Origin: Pseudarthrobacter oxydans
GTDB lineage: Bacteria; Actinomycetota; Actinomycetes; Actinomycetales; Micrococcaceae
DNA length: 64,000 nucleotides
Assembly (NCBI RefSeq): GCF_030812335.1
Contig: NZ_JAUSSN010000014.1
Span: forward strand, 1 to 64,000
Direction: 5' to 3'
Position 1 is the stretch's first letter; each line of letters begins with the position of its first letter. This document shows, one piece after another, positions 59,225 through 64,000 of the stretch. The position numbers were made by a program, and so were the translations under genes. The notes below the pieces were generated by a model that was given only the letters and a program-made list of their open reading frames with translations, ran no database searches and had not been told where the DNA came from.

Positions 59225-59625
59225 GCGACGCTCCGGAGAACGGACGCCGGTCCCGGCGGAAGGGATACTACAAGCGCCAGATCGAGCTGGAAGCCGCGAA
59301 GCAGGGACTCACCGTTGAGGAGTACGGCGTCTACAAAGGTTCGGCGGGAAGTGTCATCGAGCCGATCAATTCGGCCGGCGGCCTGCTGTTCCTGGCCATC
59401 CTGATCTCGCTGTTCTCCAGCGTGGCGGTTGTGGCCGGCGTCGTGACCCTGATCAACAACGAGGTCACGAGCTGGGTGGAATTGATCGTGGGCTTCGCCA
59501 TCGTCCTGTTCGTGGTGCCCACCTCGTGGGCGTATTACCTCAAAGAACGCAAGGCCGTGCGCCTGCGGCGTGCCAGCGGAAAAACCCTTCAGCACCCCAC
59601 CCGACGCTCAACAGTCCGGGACTAG
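59221..59625 (+). CDS. Two-helix membrane protein of the WXG locus
   Basis: This 134-residue protein has a basic N-terminus (RRSRRKGYYKRQIELEAAKQ), two membrane helices (about 55-77 and 85-105) and a basic tail with SWAYYLKERKAVRLRRASG. The ATG overlaps the preceding stop codon (ATGA). No family recognised. The tail is echoed in the next two frames, so the three appear to share ancestry. Confidence 0.82.
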   Translation: MSDAPENGRRSRRKGYYKRQIELEAAKQGLTVEEYGVYKGSAGSVIEPINSAGGLLFLAILISLFSSVAVVAGVVTLINNEVTSWVELIVGFAIVLFVVPTSWAYYLKERKAVRLRRASGKTLQHPTRRSTVRD

Positions 59626-59711
59626 ACCTCACCCTTCCGCCGATAAGCGGCGGCCGCAATCTCCCGCGGACCCTCGGTTGGGCACGACAGCAAGGAAATC
59701 CGTGGGAAGAC

Positions 59712-59861
59712 ATGACAAAAGTGTTCTCCTGGCTGTCGGCATCTTCGTGCCCTGGGGCCGCCTGGAGCTACTTCTTCCGGGAGCGCACCGCCGAGAAGCT
59801 GCGCAACGCCCGCAACCTCCCCGCCCCGTCGGCACCGCAGGCGGTGTCCGGTGACAATTGA
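59712..59861 (+). pseudogene. Truncated paralogue of the two-helix protein, 49 codons
   Basis: A 49-codon frame starts at ATG 59712 and ends at TGA 59861. Its segment AAWSYFFRERTAEKLRNAR matches the SWAYYLKERKAVRLRRAS tail of the upstream 134-residue protein in spacing and charge, but the two membrane helices that should precede it are missing. Only GGGAAG two bases before the ATG could serve as ribosome-binding site. It could be a duplication remnant or a functional micro-protein; codon use is still GC-rich at third positions. Confidence 0.5.
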
Positions 59862-60301
59862 CGTCACCCTTGCCGGGGCGGCCCGTGGATAAGGACGCAA
59901 CACGCCGCCGCGCAGACGAGCAGACCAGGGCCCTGCACGAACAGGCCGTGGCCGCCGGTGAAAAGCGCCTCCTGACCCGGACCCCGGACGACGGCAGGCT
60001 GTACAGCTACGCCGCGGATGAGATCGGCTTCGCCCGGGCCGGCTCGGGACCCATCGTCACCTCGGCACCGGGAATGCTGCTGCTCGGCCTCTTTTTCGCC
60101 GCGGTAACGGCATTCTCGATCTTCCTGATCGCCGCTCCCGCGGCCAACGGCCAAGACCCGCTGTGGGAAGCCATCGTGCTGACCATCGGCGGGATCGCCG
60201 GTCTGGCCTACGCCGTGGGGCTGGCGCTGTCCGAGTTCCGGGCGCGGAGGATCCGCCGTGAACGCGGCGTTCCGGATCCAAGCCCGCGCCAGTTGAACTG
60301 A
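59858..60301 (+). CDS. Two-helix membrane protein, third of the series
   Basis: This 147-residue protein has a charged cytosolic N-terminus (1-65), two helices (about 72-94 and 105-127) and a basic tail LSEFRARRIRRERGVPDP similar in place and charge to its upstream neighbours. The TTG at 59858 overlaps the previous stop codon (TTGA), supporting coupled translation; GTG at 59885 is an alternative start. Function unknown. Confidence 0.75.
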   Translation: MTSPLPGRPVDKDATRRRADEQTRALHEQAVAAGEKRLLTRTPDDGRLYSYAADEIGFARAGSGPIVTSAPGMLLLGLFFAAVTAFSIFLIAAPAANGQDPLWEAIVLTIGGIAGLAYAVGLALSEFRARRIRRERGVPDPSPRQLN

Positions 60302-60341
60302 GCGATGACGTAACCGGCTGCGCTCCGGAGCCGGCAAAGTC

Positions 60342-60347
60342 TAAACT
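60342..60347 (+). promoter_or_regulatory. -10 box of a probable leaderless asd transcript
   Basis: TAAACT, then 6 nt (GGGCCA), then the asd ATG. No Shine-Dalgarno sequence. Confidence 0.5.
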
Positions 60348-60353
60348 GGGCCA

Positions 60354-61484
60354 ATGACTACAGCAGCTACTCCGTCCGTTGGACTCGTCGGTTGGCGTGG
60401 CATGGTCGGCTCCGTCCTGATGCAGCGCATGCAGGATGAGGGCGACTTCGCCAACATCAACCCGGTATTTTTCTCCACCTCGAACGCAGGAGGTGCCGCT
60501 CCCGCCTTCGCTGCAGGGGCCGGCAAGCTCGAGGACGCGTTCGACGTCGAGACGCTCGCCAAGCTGCCGATCATCGTGACCGCCCAGGGCGGTGACTACA
60601 CCAAACAGGTCCACGGCGAGCTGCGCAGCCGCGGCTGGGACGGCCTCTGGATCGACGCCGCATCCACGCTGCGGATGAACGACGATTCGATCATCGTGCT
60701 GGACCCGATTAACCGCGACGTGATCGACAAGGGCCTGGCCAACGGCACCAAGGATTTCATCGGCGGCAACTGCACCGTCTCCTGCATGCTGATGGGCCTG
60801 GGCGGGCTGTTCAAGAACGGCCTCGTCGAATGGGGCACCTCGATGACGTACCAGGCGGCCTCCGGCGGCGGCGCCCGGCACATGCGGGAACTGCTGAGCC
60901 AGTTCGGCACGCTCAACGCCCAGATCAGCACGGAACTGGACGACCCGGCGTCGGCCATCCTGGAGATTGACCGCAAGGTCCTGGCCCACCAGCGCACCGA
61001 CATCGACGCCACCCAGTTCGGCGTGCCGCTGGCCGGGTCGCTGATCCCCTGGATCGACGCGGACCTCGGCAACGGCCAGTCCAAGGAAGAATGGAAGGCC
61101 GGGGTGGAGACCAACAAGATCCTCGGCACCTCCGGCGATGAGCACATCATCATGGACGGGCTGTGCATCCGGATCGGCGCCATGCGTTCGCACTCCCAGG
61201 CGCTCACGCTCAAGCTCCGCGAGGACCTCTCCGTCGCCGAGATCGAGAAGCTGCTGGACGCGGACAACGAGTGGGCCACGGTGGTGCCCAACACCAAAGA
61301 GGACTCCATGGCGAGCCTCACGCCCGTGGCGGCCTCCGGCACCCTGGACATCCCGGTGGGGCGCATCCGCAAGCTGGAGATGGGTCCGCAGTACATCAGC
61401 GCCTTCACCGTCGGCGACCAGCTCCTGTGGGGTGCGGCCGAACCGCTGCGCCGCATGCTCAACATCGCCACGGGCAAGCTCTAG
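60354..61484 (+). CDS. asd: Aspartate-semialdehyde dehydrogenase, Escherichia type
   Basis: This 376-residue enzyme reduces aspartyl phosphate to aspartate semialdehyde, the branch point to lysine/diaminopimelate, threonine and methionine. GLVGWRGMVGSVLMQRM is the NADP-binding loop, C140 in GGNCTVSCMLMGL is the nucleophile and the RSHSQAL histidine the general base. The sequence is of the gammaproteobacterial class rather than the shorter class usual for Gram-positive bacteria. The gene stands alone, without lysC. Confidence 0.95.
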   Translation: MTTAATPSVGLVGWRGMVGSVLMQRMQDEGDFANINPVFFSTSNAGGAAPAFAAGAGKLEDAFDVETLAKLPIIVTAQGGDYTKQVHGELRSRGWDGLWIDAASTLRMNDDSIIVLDPINRDVIDKGLANGTKDFIGGNCTVSCMLMGLGGLFKNGLVEWGTSMTYQAASGGGARHMRELLSQFGTLNAQISTELDDPASAILEIDRKVLAHQRTDIDATQFGVPLAGSLIPWIDADLGNGQSKEEWKAGVETNKILGTSGDEHIIMDGLCIRIGAMRSHSQALTLKLREDLSVAEIEKLLDADNEWATVVPNTKEDSMASLTPVAASGTLDIPVGRIRKLEMGPQYISAFTVGDQLLWGAAEPLRRMLNIATGKL

Positions 61485-61501
61485 GGGCTTCACCACTCGG
61501 T

Positions 61502-62608
61502 TCAGGTGCCGATAAACCGCCGGTACTTCGCGGCCTGCAGCTCAAAGGATCTTTGGGCGGCAGGCCGCAGCCCGTTAACCTCATCGAAGGGCTCAGGCAC
61601 CACCACCACGGCCTTTCCGCTGCGGGACACCTCCCAGGTGCCGACGATCTGGCCGCCGGCCACAATCGTCTTCCGGAAGACCCCGTTGCCGCCCGGGACG
61701 ATCTTGTCCGCATGCTCCGGCGGCAACACGAGCGACCGGTCGGTGTAGCCGAGCAGGAACTCATCGAAGCCGGGCAGCGCGAGCACCAGGCGCCCCGCGG
61801 GAACGCCTTCGTCGAGCAGCGCCGCCGTCTCCGGGGACATCCAGTAGCTGGCCCCCTCGAACGTCACCTCCGCCAGCTGGTCCCTCACCCGGGCCAGGGC
61901 CGCGCGGACCTCCGTCAGGGGAATGCCGGACCACCAGGAAAAGTCGCGCTCCGTCGCGGGCCCGTGGCTGCGCAGGTAGCGCAGCAGCCACTCGGCGGTG
62001 CCCGCCGCACGGTCCAGGACCCGCGACTCCGTGATCCAGTCGTCGAAGGCCACCACCAGCTGCTGGTTGCCCGCCAGCGGGCCCTGCACCAGCCAGCCCC
62101 GCTGGCACAGGATCCCCAGCAGGTGGATGCCGCGCTGGCCCGCCGCGGACTGGCCCGCCCGTTCGAAGGCCTGGAACAGCTCCGCCCGGCTGGCTGCTGC
62201 CCCGCCGGCGACCAGCCGCAGCGCGGTTCCCGCGGCGGCGTCGACGTCCGCGGGAGTGATGCCGAGTTCCCGGTGGCGCCCGGCCAGGCCCCGGATCAGC
62301 CGGTCGGAGGTGATGGCCAGCATCCATTTGAGGTCTTCGGGCGCGAGCAGGTGCAGGGTGCCGCGCATCGGCCAGGAGCGGACGATCTCGCCCCGGTCCA
62401 GGGCGCTGCGGACATCGCCGACCCGCGATCCCGGCACACGCTGGCCCACGGCCCAGAGCGCGGACTGCAGATCCTGGGCCTGCATGGCCGTCATCCAGCG
62501 CACCGCCGCCGGGACGCTGCCGAATCCGGACCCGGCCAGCCCCTGCGAGGCCAGCCGCAGCCGTCCCAGGATCCCCCGGCTCAGCCGGGCACGCGCCGTT
62601 GCTGCCAT
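61502..62608 (-). CDS. AlkZ-like winged-helix DNA glycosylase family protein (HTH_42)
   Basis: This 368-residue protein has the HTH_42 family layout: MQAQDLQSALWA with the catalytic-type Q43-x-Q45 motif, RGTLHLLAPED, and the C-terminal GFDEFLLGYTDRS block. Streptomyces AlkZ with a QxQ motif unhooks interstrand crosslinks, so a DNA-repair glycosylase role is reasonable; the exact lesion is unknown. It is convergent with asd and divergent from the next gene, with a -10 box 6 nt from the ATG. Confidence 0.88.
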   Translation of the reverse strand: MAATARARLSRGILGRLRLASQGLAGSGFGSVPAAVRWMTAMQAQDLQSALWAVGQRVPGSRVGDVRSALDRGEIVRSWPMRGTLHLLAPEDLKWMLAITSDRLIRGLAGRHRELGITPADVDAAAGTALRLVAGGAAASRAELFQAFERAGQSAAGQRGIHLLGILCQRGWLVQGPLAGNQQLVVAFDDWITESRVLDRAAGTAEWLLRYLRSHGPATERDFSWWSGIPLTEVRAALARVRDQLAEVTFEGASYWMSPETAALLDEGVPAGRLVLALPGFDEFLLGYTDRSLVLPPEHADKIVPGGNGVFRKTIVAGGQIVGTWEVSRSGKAVVVVPEPFDEVNGLRPAAQRSFELQAAKYRRFIGT

Positions 62609-62614
62609 GCACCC

Positions 62615-62620
62615 ATGCTA
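62615..62620 (-). promoter_or_regulatory. -10 box of a probable leaderless AlkZ-like transcript
   Basis: On the minus strand TAGCAT, then 6 nt (GGGTGC), then the ATG at 62608. Confidence 0.5.
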
Positions 62621-62665
62621 GGGCTCCTGGCGGGCGGTTCCCAGCCGCCGCCCAGCCGGACTCCC

Positions 62666-62671
62666 TACCCT
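62666..62671 (+). promoter_or_regulatory. -10 box of a probable leaderless membrane-protein transcript
   Basis: TACCCT, then 6 nt (TGATGG), then the ATG at 62678. It faces the previous site; the two transcripts diverge from 45 bp. Confidence 0.5.
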
Positions 62672-62677
62672 TGATGG

Positions 62678-63157
62678 ATGACCTTGAGTGAGATGTGGCC
62701 GCTGCTGCGGCCCCTGAGCCGGAGGCTCGCCCTGCTGGGCTGGGCGTCCAGCGCTGCCGGCATGGGCGCCGGGCTCGCCGTTGCCATCGCGAGCGGGACG
62801 CGGCTTTCGCCCATGATGAGCACCCTGCAGCTCGTGGCCATGATGTCCATGGCCGTGGCCGTGGCCAGTTTCGTCACGGCCGCCGCGGTGCAGCCGCGCC
62901 CTCCCGTGCGGGGCGCCATCGAATCACCGGAGAGCCTGGACCCCGGGGAATTCCCGGACACCGCGCAGAGTTTCCTGCTCGGCTCCCTCGCCCTGCTGGC
63001 CGGGGCGGTCGCCTTCGCCCTCGCCGGCCTGGTGCTCCGCAGCGGGCCCAGCGCCCAGTCCGTGGCGTTCTGCCAGGTCTTCTTCCTGGGCGCCGCCGCG
63101 TCCGGCTTCACCTTTATGCTCTTCAGCAAGGTCGCCGGACAGCGCCGCGGGAACTGA
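62678..63157 (+). CDS. Four-helix membrane protein of unknown function
   Basis: This 159-residue protein has four hydrophobic helices (about 17-40, 50-70, 98-118, 128-150) and a hydrophilic middle loop (RPPVRGAIESPESLDPGEFP). No family recognised. It lies convergent with murB, 13 bp between the two stop codons. Confidence 0.82.
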   Translation: MTLSEMWPLLRPLSRRLALLGWASSAAGMGAGLAVAIASGTRLSPMMSTLQLVAMMSMAVAVASFVTAAAVQPRPPVRGAIESPESLDPGEFPDTAQSFLLGSLALLAGAVAFALAGLVLRSGPSAQSVAFCQVFFLGAAASGFTFMLFSKVAGQRRGN

Positions 63158-63170
63158 GTCCCGCCGTTTC

Positions 63171-64000
63171 CTACAGTCCGATGCCGATGAGCAGCGGTTC
63201 CGGGTGCAGTTCAATCCCGAAGCGTTCGACGACGCCGCGGCGCACCTCCCGCGCGACCGCCAGCAGGTCCGCGGTGCTGGCGTTCCCCCGGTTGGTGATG
63301 GCCAGGGTGTGTTTGGTGGACAGTGAGGCCCGGCCGCCGGAGACGCTGTCCGGTTCGAGCCCGAATCCCTTGCCGTAGCCGGCCTGGTCGATCAGCCAGG
63401 CCGCCGAGAGTTTCGTCAGCCCGTCCGCGCCCCCCGGGTAGCGTGGCGCGTCGTCGGGCAGCCCGGCGGCGACGGCTGCCGGCACGATCGGGTTCGTGAA
63501 GAAGGAACCGGTGGAGTAGGTGTCCCGGTCCGCGGGGTCCCACACCATGCCCTTGGACGCCCGGAGCCGGAGCACCTCGCGCCGGACGTCGTTCGCATAG
63601 GCGCGCTGGCCGGCGTCGACGCCCAGTACACGGGCCAGTTCGGCGTAGCGGACGGGGGCGCTCATCCGGCCCAGCGGCAGCTGGAACTCGACCGTGAGCA
63701 CGACGTAGCGCGGGGAGCCGTTGACGGTGGTCTGCTTGAGGATCGAATCGCGGTAGCCGAACTTCAGCTCCGAACTGGTGAAGGTCTGCACGGCGTTGCG
63801 CTGCCGGTCCCAGGTCCGCACGGCGGCGATGGTCTGCGAAACGTCCGAGCCGTACGCCCCGACATTCTGGACCGGGGTGGCGCCCGTGGCGCCCGGAATG
63901 CCGGAGAGCGCCTCGATGCCCGACCAGGCGTGCCGCACGGCGTGCTCGACCAGGGCGTCCCAGTTGTGGCCGGACTGGACCACGACGGCGACGCCGCCGC
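63171..64000 (-). CDS. murB: UDP-N-acetylenolpyruvoylglucosamine reductase, 5' end outside the window
   Basis: This is the 3' part of murB; at least 276 codons are visible and the frame stays open to base 64000. MurB reduces the enolpyruvyl ether with NADPH via FAD to make UDP-MurNAc for peptidoglycan. Visible are the FAD-domain block GIPGATGATPVQNVGAYG, KFGYRDS, and TGSFFTNP with the catalytic serine. The NWDALV lead-in shows that only the N-terminal FAD loop is missing. The GSFF form with the extended loop marks the type I (E. coli-like) enzyme. Confidence 0.94.
   Translation of the reverse strand, partial: GGVAVVVQSGHNWDALVEHAVRHAWSGIEALSGIPGATGATPVQNVGAYGSDVSQTIAAVRTWDRQRNAVQTFTSSELKFGYRDSILKQTTVNGSPRYVVLTVEFQLPLGRMSAPVRYAELARVLGVDAGQRAYANDVRREVLRLRASKGMVWDPADRDTYSTGSFFTNPIVPAAVAAGLPDDAPRYPGGADGLTKLSAAWLIDQAGYGKGFGLEPDSVSGGRASLSTKHTLAITNRGNASTADLLAVAREVRRGVVERFGIELHPEPLLIGIGL

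Noticed and set aside
57545..60301. A complete type VII secretion system
   Set aside because: Only a WXG substrate-like gene and small proteins are present. No FtsK/SpoIIIE ATPase, mycosin or EccB/D/E-like gene occurs in the window.

Overview
This window is high-GC chromosomal DNA from an actinobacterium, most likely of the Micrococcaceae (Arthrobacter/Pseudarthrobacter-like). The evidence is the GC-rich codon use, the frequent GTG/TTG starts, a mycothiol synthase gene, an orphan GlnR-type nitrogen regulator, several WhiB-free but typically actinobacterial neighbourhoods (tRNA-Trp/secE/nusG next to an aspartate aminotransferase; glnR next to mshD; ppk next to a Nudix-phosphatase MutT1 homologue), and L29, S3 and NusG proteins with actinobacterial tails. 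I see no prophage, insertion sequence, CRISPR array, rRNA operon or replication origin.

Layout. 1-506 is a non-coding, very GC-rich stretch holding a 110 bp direct repeat. 561-5923 (minus) is the S10 ribosomal cluster rpsJ-rplC-rplD-rplW-rplB-rpsS-rplV-rpsC-rplP-rpmC-rpsQ, closed by a terminator directly after rpsQ. A glycoside hydrolase family 1 gene (plus), a 41-codon membrane peptide and a giant polytopic membrane protein (both minus) separate it from the str cluster rpsL-rpsG-fusA-tuf (12592-17072, minus) and from rpoB-rpoC (17537-25059, minus). A thiolase and a YbaK-type deacylase with a minisatellite-coded N-terminus follow on the plus strand. 27586-34233 (minus) carries tRNA-Trp-secE-nusG-rplK-rplA, then two paralogous double-GNAT acetyltransferases that split the usual rplKA-JL order, then an L10 leader/attenuator and rplJ-rplL.

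From 34.5 kb the content is housekeeping and accessory: aspartate aminotransferase; a PspC/LiaF-like envelope-stress locus with a two-component system; phosphofructokinase; a GNAT; an MFS exporter; a minus-strand group (membrane protein, 37-codon peptide, nitrobindin-like protein, flavodoxin-like protein, YgfZ, ankyrin protein); divergent glnR; mshD; ppk and its Nudix-phosphatase; a polytopic membrane protein with a GntR/YtrA-type repressor and a clear palindromic operator; thyA-folA; a WXG-motif secretion-target-like gene followed by small membrane proteins; an Escherichia-type aspartate-semialdehyde dehydrogenase; an AlkZ-like winged-helix protein; and the 3' part of murB running off the right edge.

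The most unusual signals are: (1) the WXG protein plus a run of small two-helix membrane proteins, one of them a truncated duplicate (57.5-60.3 kb), which resembles a type VII effector/immunity module; (2) a recurrent TAnnnT-N6-start codon arrangement before at least seven genes without a Shine-Dalgarno sequence, pointing to leaderless transcription; (3) the operator-controlled GntR/membrane-protein pair; and (4) the structured L10 leader ending in an intrinsic terminator. Functional names rest on recognisable protein families; no database search was possible.
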